Assembly (NCBI GenBank): GCA_003153375.1
Contig: PLYM01000213.1
Coordinates: 18,151 to 82,150 of the forward strand
Reading direction: 5' to 3'
From: Planctomycetaceae bacterium
Lineage (GTDB): Bacteria; Planctomycetota; Planctomycetia; Pirellulales; PALSA-1355
Length of the DNA stretch: 64,000 nucleotides
Shown here: in pieces, positions 25,126 through 33,616 of the stretch
Layout of the letters: each line of letters starts with the position of its first letter
Position numbering within the stretch: the first letter of the stretch is position 1
Notes under the pieces: generated by a model
Told to the model about the DNA's origin: nothing
The model's input: only the letters and a program-made list of their open reading frames with translations
Databases searched by the model: none
Position numbers and translations under genes: made by a program

Positions 25126-27306
25126 CTACCCCTTCCCCGGCGGAATCTCCTTCTCGGCCATGTGGGGCAATCCAAAGTAGCCGAGTTGGTGCATGCGTTG
25201 GATGAGGCTTTTGGCGAGGGAGCCGGCGGCGGTGGCGCCGCTGCCGGAGTGCTCGAGGACGACGACGAAGGCGTAGCGGGGGGAGTCGGCGGGCGCGTAG
25301 CCGGCGAACCAGGCGTGGTCTTCGCTCTTGGGGCCGGTTTCGGCGGTGCCGGTCTTGCCGGCGATGGGCACCGACGCGAGCCGCACGGTGGCATAGGCCG
25401 TGCCGTTGGGATCGTCGACGGTGCGGCGCATGCCTTCGCGCACGGCGGCGAGAGACGACTCGCTGAGGCCGGCGATGCGAGTCGAATCGGACAGCTCGGT
25501 GTGCGGGGTGTCGTGCGTGTCGCCGTCGTCGATTTGGTCGCGCAGCAATTTGGGCGTGATCAGGTAGCCGCCGTTGGCGATCGCGGCGAACAGGCGGACG
25601 ATTTGCAGCGGCGTGGCGGTGAGCGTGCCTTGGCCGATGGCCATGGCTTGGGTCTGAGCGGTCGGTCGCAGTTCGGCGGCGGAGGGCAAGTTGCCGGCGG
25701 CTTCGTCGGGAAGTTCCAGGCCCGAGCGGCGACCGAAGCCGCAGCGGGTGGCCCAATCCAACAGCGGCACGGCGCCGAGCTGGCGGACGTGATGAAAGAA
25801 ATAGACGTTGCAGCTTTGGGCCAGGGCATCGGCCAACGTGACGTCGCCGTGGCCCACGCCTTGCTGGCGATAGATCTGGCACCGCAACCGATCGGGGTCT
25901 TCGAGATAACCCTGGCAGGTGAACGGCTGCTGGGGATCGATGACCTTGCCTTCCAGCAGGGCCAACGCCGTGAGCGGTTTGAACACCGAGCCGGGAGGCA
26001 GGGCCATCTTGGTGGCGCGGTCGAACATCGGCTGGTGCGGATCGGCCAGCACGGCCTCGACGCGCCGCTCGCCGGCGGCAAACCAGTTGGGGTCGAAGCG
26101 CGGCGCGCTGGCGGCGACCAGCAGCTCGCCCGAGTGAATTTCGAGCACGATGACGGCGCCGCCGTGGCTGTCGCCGGTGATGCGCTCGCGGCGCCGCAAC
26201 GAGCGATCGAGCAACTGCTCGGCCGATTGTTGCAACTGAACGTCGAGCGTGAGCACCACGTCGCCGCCCGGCAGGCTAGCGCGGTGTAGCGTCGTGTCGA
26301 GCAACCTGCCGCGATGATCGGTGAACTGGGTTTCGAGACCCAGCCGGCAGCGCAGCGTTTCCTCGGCCAATCGCTCAACGCCCGTCATGCCGACGGGCAG
26401 CTCGCCGGTTTGCCAGGGCTCGAGCGGCATGGCCGTGGGGCTGTTGCCGTTGGGCTGGCCGACGTAGCCCAGCAGGTGCGCGGCCACAGTGGCCTGCGGA
26501 TAATCGCGACGCGTGTACTCGATGATCTTTGCGCCGGCATATTTCTTGGGGTCGCCCGTGATCTGGGCCACGACCTCGGGTGGCAGGTCATCGACAACCC
26601 GGTGATAGGCCACCTGCTCGGCGATGATCACGGCCGGCGGCGGCAGCCGCTCGGGCGGAGCAAACAACCCGGCCACGATCGAGCCGACCGAGAGTTCCGC
26701 ATCGGGCGCTGCCGTGGCGCTCTGCTCGGCGTAGCGATCGAGCCGCCGCTCGTTGACGTGCTCGGCCAGTTGCGAGACGCGTCGCTGGATGCGCGCGGTG
26801 CGCGCTTGCCACTGCGCTGGCGGCAACTGGCAGAGCGCGGCCAATTGGCGATGCCACTCGGCCAGCTCCTCGCGAATCGTCGCCTCCATGGCCGCCACGC
26901 GCTCGGGTTGGCGGCGCTCGCCGCGCGACAGGCGCGCGCGGGCCTGACGCCGCAGCCAGGCCGGTTCCGGCGGATTGGCCAGGTGATGAAACTCGATGGC
27001 TAGCGCCTTGGCGCGGCGGTCAGTGGCCAAGGGCGTGCCGTCGCGGGCGCGAATCGTGCCGCGGCTGGCGGCTGGCTCGACCGTGCGCTCCAGCGGTCGT
27101 GCGGCCAACTGGCGAAAGTTCTCGCCATCGGAGATTTCCAATTGCACCGCGCGGCCGAAAATGAACAGCAGGGCCACGGCGAACAAGGCTAGTACGATCC
27201 ACAGCCGGTCGCGGGTGCTGGCTGGCTGCTCATCGCGGCCGTCGTCGACGATCTGCTGCCAATCGAAGTCAGGCTGGAGAGGATGCATGGCGGCCCGTGG
27301 GGTCAA
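25126..27306 (-). CDS. mrdA: Penicillin-binding protein 2 (rod-complex transpeptidase)
   Basis: 726 residues. N-terminal transmembrane anchor (RLWIVLALFAVALLFIFGRAV, about 34-54), PBP dimerisation domain with RGTIRARDGTPLATDRR, then the transpeptidase domain. Its motifs are SVFK (in LPPGSVFKPLTAL), SCN (in QSCNVYFFHH) and KTGT (in PIAGKTGTAETG). It is about 90 residues longer than E. coli PBP2, owing to an Arg/Glu-rich helical insertion at about 115-205. It overlaps the mreB stop by 4 nt via a TTG start (TTGA); ATG 27288 is an alternative six codons in. It acts in the inner membrane as the class B PBP of the elongation machinery. Confidence 0.92.
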   Translation of the reverse strand: MTPRAAMHPLQPDFDWQQIVDDGRDEQPASTRDRLWIVLALFAVALLFIFGRAVQLEISDGENFRQLAARPLERTVEPAASRGTIRARDGTPLATDRRAKALAIEFHHLANPPEPAWLRRQARARLSRGERRQPERVAAMEATIREELAEWHRQLAALCQLPPAQWQARTARIQRRVSQLAEHVNERRLDRYAEQSATAAPDAELSVGSIVAGLFAPPERLPPPAVIIAEQVAYHRVVDDLPPEVVAQITGDPKKYAGAKIIEYTRRDYPQATVAAHLLGYVGQPNGNSPTAMPLEPWQTGELPVGMTGVERLAEETLRCRLGLETQFTDHRGRLLDTTLHRASLPGGDVVLTLDVQLQQSAEQLLDRSLRRRERITGDSHGGAVIVLEIHSGELLVAASAPRFDPNWFAAGERRVEAVLADPHQPMFDRATKMALPPGSVFKPLTALALLEGKVIDPQQPFTCQGYLEDPDRLRCQIYRQQGVGHGDVTLADALAQSCNVYFFHHVRQLGAVPLLDWATRCGFGRRSGLELPDEAAGNLPSAAELRPTAQTQAMAIGQGTLTATPLQIVRLFAAIANGGYLITPKLLRDQIDDGDTHDTPHTELSDSTRIAGLSESSLAAVREGMRRTVDDPNGTAYATVRLASVPIAGKTGTAETGPKSEDHAWFAGYAPADSPRYAFVVVLEHSGSGATAAGSLAKSLIQRMHQLGYFGLPHMAEKEIPPGKG

Positions 27307-28352
27307 ACGTCCTCATCGCTCGATTGCATCGCGCCGCGCCAGCGGTCGAAATGCTCGAGGCAGATGTGGGTGCCGCGGGCGACGGCGGTCAGGGGATCGG
27401 CACAGACGCGCGTAGGCAGTCCGGTTTGTTCGGCCAGAAAACGATCGAGCGAACGCAGCAGCGAACCGCCGCCGGCCAATACCAGGCCGTTATCGACCAG
27501 GTCCGAGGCCAGGTCGGTGCCGCACTGGTCGAGCGTGGCTTTGACGGCTTCGACGATCTCCAAGAGCGGCGTGCCGAGCGCCTCGCGCACTTCTTCGCTG
27601 GTGATCGTGGCCTTGCGCGGCAGTCCGCTGATCATGTCGACGCCGCGCACTTCGTCGGAAAGTTCATCCTCGAGCGGATAGGCGCTGCCGATTTCGATGC
27701 GCAAGCGTTCGGCGGCGCTCGAGCCGATGCGCAGGTTGTAGTGGCGGCGCAGATAGTCGACGATCGCCCGATCCATGGCGTCGCCGGCCACGCGCACCGA
27801 TTGCTGGGCGACGATGTCGCCCAGGCTGAGCACGGCCACTTCGGTGGTGCCGCCGCCGATGTCGCAGATCATACTGGCCACCGGCTCGGTCACGTTCAGG
27901 CCCGCTCCGATGGCGGCCGCCTTGGCTTCGCTCATCACGAGCACCTGCCGCGCGCCGGCGCGCTGGGTGCTGTTGTAGACGGCCCGCTTTTCGACCGGCG
28001 TGATGCAGCCGGGCACGGCCACCAGCACGCGCGGCTTGACGCGAAAGCCCGCGGCGCCGGCCTTGCGAATGAAGTAGCGTAGCATGGCTTCGCACAGCTC
28101 GAAATCGGCGATCACGCCGCCGGTCATGGGTCGCACGACCGAGATCGATTGCGGCGTGCGGCCTTGCATTTGCTTGGCCAGATGGCCGACGGCGCATCCG
28201 CCCGAGAGGACGCGATTGGTGCCCTCTTCGACGGCGACGATCGAGGGTTCGTTGAGCACGAGTCCGGCGCCGACGACGCTGACGAGCGTGTTGGCAGTGC
28301 CCAGGTCGATGGCCAGGTCGGAACCCAGCACGGCGAGAAGTCGATGGAGCAT
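27303..28352 (-). CDS. mreB: MreB actin-like rod-shape protein
   Basis: 349 residues, full length. Actin-fold ATPase motifs: phosphate 1 DLAIDLGTANTLV (12-24), connect/phosphate 2 CDIGGGTTEVAVLSLGDIV (about 165-183), adenosine motif LVLAGGGSLLRSL (about 290-302), plus PMTGGVIADFELCEAMLRYF. It polymerises under the membrane and directs lateral cell-wall synthesis in other bacteria. Upstream (28405-28680) is a small membrane protein; downstream it overlaps the PBP2 gene by 4 nt. The N terminus lacks a clear amphipathic helix, the first residues MLHRLLAVLGSD being only weakly so. Confidence 0.93.
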   Translation of the reverse strand: MLHRLLAVLGSDLAIDLGTANTLVSVVGAGLVLNEPSIVAVEEGTNRVLSGGCAVGHLAKQMQGRTPQSISVVRPMTGGVIADFELCEAMLRYFIRKAGAAGFRVKPRVLVAVPGCITPVEKRAVYNSTQRAGARQVLVMSEAKAAAIGAGLNVTEPVASMICDIGGGTTEVAVLSLGDIVAQQSVRVAGDAMDRAIVDYLRRHYNLRIGSSAAERLRIEIGSAYPLEDELSDEVRGVDMISGLPRKATITSEEVREALGTPLLEIVEAVKATLDQCGTDLASDLVDNGLVLAGGGSLLRSLDRFLAEQTGLPTRVCADPLTAVARGTHICLEHFDRWRGAMQSSDEDV

Positions 28353-28404
28353 CCTTGCCCAGTTCGTTCGAGTTGTTGGTGCGAAACCGTCGCGGTATCC
28401 GTTC

Positions 28405-28680
28405 CTAACGGGGAGGCTTCAAGATCAAGCCGTAGGCATTCATCTCGGCATACAGACAGATGCAGGCGATGACGATGGCGACAAACGACAAGGCCAGCAT
28501 CACAGTGTAGATGTCGGCCTTCGGTTTTTCGACCGCGATGGCGCGCTGCTTGGGCGCGGCCGGCGTCTTGGCGGCCTTCGGAGCCTTGGGCGCCTTGGCG
28601 GGCTTGGCTGCTTTCGCGGGTTTCTCCGCGGCGGCGTCCTTGTCCTTCTTCTTAGCTGACCTTAAGCCGAGTGGCGACAT
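28405..28680 (-). CDS. Small Lys/Ala-rich single-pass membrane protein of the mre operon
   Basis: 91 residues. Residues 8-50 are almost only Lys, Ala and Pro (AAEKPAKAAKPAKAPKAPK), followed by one hydrophobic segment, about 58-80 (YTVMLALSFVAIVIACICLY), and a short tail. The start overlaps the upstream coiled-coil gene by 29 nt, and the gap to mreB is 52 nt, so it is in the operon. The basic low-complexity end is presumably cytoplasmic and might contact DNA, RNA or acidic lipid; that is only inference. It resembles no MreD, which has six membrane spans. Confidence 0.75.
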   Translation of the reverse strand: MSPLGLRSAKKKDKDAAAEKPAKAAKPAKAPKAPKAAKTPAAPKQRAIAVEKPKADIYTVMLALSFVAIVIACICLYAEMNAYGLILKPPR

Positions 28681-29482
28681 CGTCGTCTTTCTGAATAGCG
28701 CCCTTCTTGAAGCCCGGCAAAATCTTGCCGACGGCCCGATCGGTCGAGGCGTGCAACACTTCGACCCGACCCAGATACTTGCTGCCGCGGAACACTTCGA
28801 CCGTGTGACCCTGGCGCAGGCCGTCGTCGCTGCCGAGGGAGATTTCGACCATGTTGTCGCGGTTGACGGCCAGCACCTTGCCGCGCGCCAGCGGCGGCAG
28901 ATGATCGACCGGCGTGTCCTTGGTCAGTCCATGAGCATCGAGCACGCGGCGCGAGGCGGCCACCTGGCCGGCCAGTTGCACGCTGCGCTCGTCGAGCCGT
29001 TTCAGTTCGCCTTGAGCCTGGTGGATGCGATCGGTCAATTTGACCACCTTGTCGAAGTGCTGATCGCGATCGGTCTGGGCTGTACGTGTTTCGACTCGCA
29101 ATTCGTCGACTTCCTTGGTCAGCTTCGCCAGGTTTTGCTGCGCCGTGTCGAGCGCGGCCACGGCCGCTTTGTCCTTGGTCATCAGCGAGTCGCGCTCTTT
29201 GACCAGCGTGTCGCGCTGCGTCTGCAGTTCGGTCTTTTCGGTTTCGAGCTTGGCCAGAGCCTGACGCTTGGCCAGGGTTTCATCTTCGATTTGCTTGACG
29301 AGCCGGGCTTGTTCGTCTTGCGCCTTTTGCAATTCGCCTCGGGCCGCGTCGACGCTGGTTTGCAGGCTGGCGGCCTTGGTCTTCCAGTTCTCGTGCGTGC
29401 CATAAACGGCAATCGCAAACGACGCAAAGACCAGGCTCATCACGAAGATGAGGACGACGAAAATCTTGCCAATCAGGTTCAT
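28652..29482 (-). CDS. MreC-like anchored coiled-coil protein
   Basis: 276 residues. N-terminal transmembrane segment, about residues 5-27 (KIFVVLIFVMSLVFASFAIAV). A long heptad-rich coiled coil runs from about 35-165 (KAASLQTSVDAARGELQKAQ, TLAKRQALAKLETEKTELQT and similar). A compact beta domain at about 195-276 contains GKVLAVNRDNMVEISLGSDDGL and GHTVEVFRG. Anchor, coiled coil and beta domain with an xGSDDGLxxGHxV turn is the architecture of MreC, and the position ahead of mreB fits, but overall sequence similarity to typical MreC looks low. First gene of the operon, about 158 nt after a likely promoter. Confidence 0.7.
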   Translation of the reverse strand: MNLIGKIFVVLIFVMSLVFASFAIAVYGTHENWKTKAASLQTSVDAARGELQKAQDEQARLVKQIEDETLAKRQALAKLETEKTELQTQRDTLVKERDSLMTKDKAAVAALDTAQQNLAKLTKEVDELRVETRTAQTDRDQHFDKVVKLTDRIHQAQGELKRLDERSVQLAGQVAASRRVLDAHGLTKDTPVDHLPPLARGKVLAVNRDNMVEISLGSDDGLRQGHTVEVFRGSKYLGRVEVLHASTDRAVGKILPGFKKGAIQKDDDVATRLKVS

Positions 29483-29646
29483 ACGATCATTCCTGGAAGC
29501 GCACCAGCCGAACCAGCTTGCCTCAGCCCTGTTGCCGGAGAGCTCGAACTAATGGTGGACCACTGGGGAACACGAAAAGGAGCACGTCGAGAGTTGCCAA
29601 GTTTTTATGCAGACAGGAGATAACTCAGCCAGAACTGCCAGTTTGC

Positions 29647-29676
29647 AGTATAATTAGGCCCGATTTGCCAAGTCAA
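29647..29676 (-). promoter_or_regulatory. sigma70-like promoter of the mre operon
   Basis: On the minus strand: TTGACT (29671-29676), 18-nt spacer, TATACT (29647-29652). This gives a 5' untranslated region of roughly 158 nt before the ATG at 29482. The surrounding AT-rich stretch stands out in the GC-rich neighbourhood. Confidence 0.6.
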
Positions 29677-29778
29677 TCACGGAAGTTCAAATCTGACAAG
29701 ATAGGGTAGCTGGGTGGTCCGTTTGGGCGGGCAGGGCACGTCTCGCGCGGCCTCGGTCCAGCGGCCTGGAACCGCTAG

Positions 29779-31452
29779 CTAAGCGCTTGTCGCCGTGGGC
29801 TTTTGGCGGTCTTGGCGACGCTGCCGAAGCCCCGCCAGGGCCAGGGCCGCCACGGCCAGGAAGCACACGGCCGCGGGCTTATCGCCGTGGTCCAGATACC
29901 AACTGCCGCGCGAATCGATTGCCGGGGTGGCGACAATCACGTCGGTCGCGCGGCGCGGACCCTGGGCCACGATCTGGCCATTGGAGTTGATCCAGGCCGA
30001 GAACCCCGTGTTGGCTGCGATCAGGAAGGGCTTGCGGCACTCAACGGCCCGAAACACGGCGCAGGCCAGGTGCAGATCCAACTCGGCCGAGCCCCAGAAC
30101 CAACCGTCGTTGGTCAGATTCACGAGCACGTCGGGCGGGCGACCCTCGGAACGCAACTGGTTGATCTGCCCCGCGATGAAATGGCCGAGCGTGTTTTCGT
30201 AACAGATGTTGATGGCAAACCGCGCGCCGCCGGCTTCGATCGCCAACGGTTTGTCGCCGGCCAGCGAGCCGCCGGGCAGGGGCGTCAGTCGATAGAGCCA
30301 GGGGAAAGTGTCGGCAAAGGGCACGTACTCGCCAAAGGGAACCAGGTGGCACTTGTCGTAGCGGGCCACGATGTCGCCCTCGCGGTTGGCGAACAACGCC
30401 GAGTTGTAGTTCTCGATGCCGTGCGCGGTGTAGTTGATCGTGTCGACGCCGATCAGGCAGGGCACGTCGAGCCGCACGACCGTGCTTTCGATGGCCAGGC
30501 GGCTGCGGGCCTCGATCTGCTCGGGCGTCCAGCGCACCGTGGCCGGCGGTTGATAGTCCTTGTCGAAAGTGTACCACGGTTCGCGAAACATCGTCTCGGG
30601 CCAGACGATCAACTGCAAATTCGGATGCGCATTGACGGCTTTGCGCGACAGGCCGTAATATTGATCGAAGATTTCCTGCCCCTGGCGCGGGTCGTATTTC
30701 ATATCGATGTCGATCGAGCCCTGCACCAGCGCCACCTCGGGCCCCGGATGCGTCGTCTCCTGGCCCATTCGCCAGACGCCATAACCCAGCACCGCCGCCA
30801 ACACGCAGGCCGCCAGCAGCAAAGGCCACCAGGCGCGGCGCTGGCCGCCTGCGGGAATGAGATAGGCCAGGCAGGTGCCGGTCAGCACGATCACGAAGCT
30901 CAAGCCGAATTCGCCCAATACGTCGCAGATCTGCAACAGCAGGGGCCAGCGGTATTGGGTGTGCGAGACGCCGGCCATCGTAAAGCCGCCGAGAAAATGA
31001 GCGCGGGCCCATTCGAGCCCGGTCCACACCACGGGCACCGCGACGATCGGCGAAATGCGCCAGAGGTGAACCGCCACGCGGCTGAGGCCGATGAACATCG
31101 CGAAGTAAAACGCCAGATAGAACGACACGGCCAGCAGCCCAAAGCCGGTGGCCCAATGCGGCAGCGTGACCCAGTGCAACGCCGAGAGCCAGAAGATGAA
31201 GCTCGACAGCCACAGCATCGCATAAGGTCGCTTGCCGGCGAGCATGGGACGACGAATCAGGATCACCCAAGGAATGGCGGCCAGCCAGGCCAAGGGACTC
31301 AGAGCCCAAGGGGGCAGCGCGGCGCACAACAGCGCCTGCCCGGCCAGCGCGATGGCCAGTGTCGATTGCCACCAGGGAGCGCGCGGCGCGGGCACGACGG
31401 GCGACTGCGACGCGCGTTTCGCGTTTCGAGGTTTGGTTTGCTCCGTGGGCAT
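29779..31452 (-). CDS. lnt: Apolipoprotein N-acyltransferase
   Basis: 557 residues from ATG 31452; the frame continues upstream to 31761 but that part overlaps moeA and carries no signal. Six to eight membrane segments occupy residues about 30-235, then the nitrilase domain. The Glu of the triad lies in LQLIVWPETMF, the Lys in YDKCHLVPFGEYVPF, and the Cys in INICYENTLGHF. The GYGVWRM and NDGWFWGSAELDLH blocks are also conserved. It attaches the third acyl chain to lipoproteins in the inner membrane, consistent with several lipobox proteins in this window. Gap to the moeA stop is 50 nt, same strand. Confidence 0.93.
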   Translation of the reverse strand: MPTEQTKPRNAKRASQSPVVPAPRAPWWQSTLAIALAGQALLCAALPPWALSPLAWLAAIPWVILIRRPMLAGKRPYAMLWLSSFIFWLSALHWVTLPHWATGFGLLAVSFYLAFYFAMFIGLSRVAVHLWRISPIVAVPVVWTGLEWARAHFLGGFTMAGVSHTQYRWPLLLQICDVLGEFGLSFVIVLTGTCLAYLIPAGGQRRAWWPLLLAACVLAAVLGYGVWRMGQETTHPGPEVALVQGSIDIDMKYDPRQGQEIFDQYYGLSRKAVNAHPNLQLIVWPETMFREPWYTFDKDYQPPATVRWTPEQIEARSRLAIESTVVRLDVPCLIGVDTINYTAHGIENYNSALFANREGDIVARYDKCHLVPFGEYVPFADTFPWLYRLTPLPGGSLAGDKPLAIEAGGARFAINICYENTLGHFIAGQINQLRSEGRPPDVLVNLTNDGWFWGSAELDLHLACAVFRAVECRKPFLIAANTGFSAWINSNGQIVAQGPRRATDVIVATPAIDSRGSWYLDHGDKPAAVCFLAVAALALAGLRQRRQDRQKPTATSA

Positions 31453-31502
31453 GCGCTTTAGCCTATGTCGATCGGGCAGGTTTGCCCAGACCGGTTGCGG
31501 CT

Positions 31503-32723
31503 CTAGCGTGGCAAGCGCAACACGCGCACCATCTCGCCGCGCGCGATGGTGCGATCGCCGGCCGGAAAGCAGGCCAGCGAGTTGGCGGTCGTCAGCGTGC
31601 GCAAATCGCCCGAGCCTTGCCAGCGGAGCGGCTCGACCGAGGGAATGCCGGCCGACGGCGTGAGCCGCGCGGGATGGTAGGTGGGCCGATCGCCCCGATG
31701 CGTGTACTCGGCGCTCAATTCGGCCAGGACTTCCTCGAGCGCGAGGTCCTGGCGACCGCACAAGCGGCCGATCGCCGGACGGACGAACAACTCGAAGCAG
31801 ACCAGACTGCTCACCGGATTGCCCGGCAGGCCGAAGACGAGCCGTGAGTTTTTCTCTTGCACGCCAAACCAGAGCGGCTTGCCGGGCTTGAGTCGGATTT
31901 TATGAAAGACTTGCGCGACGCCCAGTTCCTCGAGCACGCTGGGCACCAGGTCGAGCACGCCGGCCGAGACGCCGCCGGCAATCACGAGCACGTCGGATTC
32001 GAGTCCCCGAGCGATGCGATCGCGCAGCTCGCCACGCACGTCGCGGGCGATGCCCAGATCGACCGGCGTGGCTCCGGTCTGCGCGGCGGCGGCCAGCAGC
32101 ATCGATCCGTTGCTGTTGCGAATCTGTCCGGCAGCGGGCGTTTGCGACGGGGGGACCAGTTCGTTACCGGTCGCCAGCACAGCCGCCGTCGGACGTCCGA
32201 TGGCGCTGACGTGGGTGCGACCGATTTCGGCGGCCAGGCCGAGTTCGATCGCCCGCAGGACACAGCCCTCGCTTAACACCAGATCCCCGCGGGCCATTGA
32301 AGACGCGCGGAGCATGATGTTCTGGCCACTGGCGGTCCGCAGCGGCGCCAGATGCACGCGGCCCAGGGGCTGATGCTCGTCGGCGAGTCGCGATTGCTCG
32401 ATCATCACGATCGCGTCGGCGCCCGCGGGCACGGGCGCGCCGGTCATGATGCGGGTCGTCTTGCCGCGCACGACGGTGTGCGTGGGCAGGTTGCCGGCGG
32501 TGATTTCTTCCAGGATGTCGAACTCGGCCGGTCCGGCGACCAGATCGGCAGCCACGACGGCATAGCCGTCGACCAGCGACTTGTCGTGCGGCGGCGAGTC
32601 GACGTCGCTGTGAATGGCTTCGGCCAGCACCAGTCCCAAGGCCTCGGCGAGGGGGAATTGCGCCGGCGCTCGCGGCGTCACCCGCAGGAGCACTTGCCGC
32701 AAGGCCTCGTCGACGCTCAACAT
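31503..32723 (-). CDS. moeA: Molybdopterin molybdenumtransferase
   Basis: 406 residues from ATG 32723. The longer frame to 33218 runs through pabA in another phase and is rejected. Typical MoeA order: N-terminal LSVDEALRQVLLRVTPR, SPPHDKSLVDGYAV (domain I), RIMTGAPVPAGADAIVMIEQ (PVPxGADAVV motif), TAAVLATGNELVPPSQTPAAGQIRNSN, and the MPT-binding GGVSAGVLDLV and KPLWFGVQEKNSRLVFGLPGNPVSS. It inserts molybdate into molybdopterin-AMP in the cytoplasm. No other moa/moe genes are nearby. It lies between pabA and lnt on the same strand with 50-57 nt gaps. Confidence 0.95.
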   Translation of the reverse strand: MLSVDEALRQVLLRVTPRAPAQFPLAEALGLVLAEAIHSDVDSPPHDKSLVDGYAVVAADLVAGPAEFDILEEITAGNLPTHTVVRGKTTRIMTGAPVPAGADAIVMIEQSRLADEHQPLGRVHLAPLRTASGQNIMLRASSMARGDLVLSEGCVLRAIELGLAAEIGRTHVSAIGRPTAAVLATGNELVPPSQTPAAGQIRNSNGSMLLAAAAQTGATPVDLGIARDVRGELRDRIARGLESDVLVIAGGVSAGVLDLVPSVLEELGVAQVFHKIRLKPGKPLWFGVQEKNSRLVFGLPGNPVSSLVCFELFVRPAIGRLCGRQDLALEEVLAELSAEYTHRGDRPTYHPARLTPSAGIPSVEPLRWQGSGDLRTLTTANSLACFPAGDRTIARGEMVRVLRLPR

Positions 32724-32779
32724 GGTGGTCGCGCTCGGGGGATGGATCGGTCGACGTTTGAGGCCGCTATCCGGCAACC

Positions 32780-33409
32780 CTACTTGGCGCGCGCGGCGCC
32801 GGCTGGCGCGGGCTGGTACTGGGCCGGTGGCACTTCCAGGAAATGTTCCAGCAGCTTGACGCCCGAATGGGTCAGAAAACTTTCGGGATGGAACTGCAGG
32901 CCGAACAGCGGGTAGTCGCGATGGCGAATACCCATGATCTCGCGCGAGCCTTCGGGCGCGTTGCTCCAGGCGCAAACGATCAGGTCGGGGTGCAGCGTGT
33001 CGGGCTGAATGACCAGGCTGTGATAGCGGGTGGCTTGCAGCGGGTTTTCGAGTCCGGCGAACAGTCCCTGATTGTCGTGATGGATCCAATCGGTCTTGCC
33101 GTGCATCAGTCGCTTGGCCCGCACGATCGTGCCGCCGGTGGCCTGCCCGATGGACTGGTGTCCGAGGCACACGCCCAGGATCGGAATCTGGCCGGCGAAG
33201 CGGGTGACCACGTCGCACGAGATGCCGGCCTCGCTGGGCGTGCAGGGACCCGGCGAAATGATCAGATGCGTGGGTCGCCGCTCAGCGATTTCGTCGAGCG
33301 TGATCTGGTTGTTGCGATGCACCTCGAGTTCCAACGACGGATCGATCTCGCCCAACCGTTGCACGAGGTTGTAGGTGAACGAGTCGTAATTATCGATTAG
33401 CAGAATCAT
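32780..33409 (-). CDS. pabA: Anthranilate/aminodeoxychorismate synthase glutamine amidotransferase subunit
   Basis: 209 residues, class I amidotransferase domain. Opening MILLIDNYDSFTYNLVQ is diagnostic for TrpG/PabA. Nucleophile Cys sits in ILGVCLGHQSIGQ (about residue 79), and the His/Glu pair in FGLQFHPESFLTHSG. It releases ammonia from glutamine for anthranilate or 4-amino-4-deoxychorismate synthesis; the sequence alone does not separate TrpG from PabA, and many bacteria use one protein for both. The chorismate-binding subunit is not in the window. A 73-bp mutated copy of an internal segment lies at 35410-35482. Confidence 0.9.
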   Translation of the reverse strand: MILLIDNYDSFTYNLVQRLGEIDPSLELEVHRNNQITLDEIAERRPTHLIISPGPCTPSEAGISCDVVTRFAGQIPILGVCLGHQSIGQATGGTIVRAKRLMHGKTDWIHHDNQGLFAGLENPLQATRYHSLVIQPDTLHPDLIVCAWSNAPEGSREIMGIRHRDYPLFGLQFHPESFLTHSGVKLLEHFLEVPPAQYQPAPAGAARAK

Positions 33410-33501
33410 CGATCGTGCGAAGTCGGGAAGGGGAATCGAGCGGCCGGTGGGGGCAATCTAATGATACGCGACACGGGGCGGGGAAGCGAGGTTCGGGAGA
33501 T

Positions 33502-33616
33502 AGTGGTTGGTGGCTAGTGGTTAGAGAAGAAAACACGGAAGGGGCATGGACGAAGCTGGGGTTTGCCCGCGCTTTGTTCTTCGTCACTAACCACTAGCCA
33601 CTAGCCACCAACCACT
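33502..33616. repeat. Long imperfect inverted repeat with internal duplication
   Basis: Left arm 33502-33524 (AGTGGTTGG-TGGCTAGTGG-TTAG). Right arm 33587-33616 is its complement with an extra 7-nt CTAGCCA duplication. The arms are separated by about 62 nt and the right one ends exactly at the DUF1559 stop codon, so on the minus strand the element directly follows that gene. It may be a terminator; its low-complexity GGTTAGTGG wording suggests a dispersed repeat. Confidence 0.65.

Noticed and set aside
25027..26289. 420-codon open frame on the plus strand
   Set aside because: Antisense of the PBP2 gene; Gly/Ala/Gln-rich without motifs.
29803..31461. 552-codon open frame on the plus strand
   Set aside because: Antisense of lnt; the minus-strand frame carries the Glu-Lys-Cys triad and membrane segments.
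32724..33218. N-terminal extension of moeA by 165 codons
   Set aside because: Runs through pabA in another phase; MoeA similarity starts at ATG 32723.
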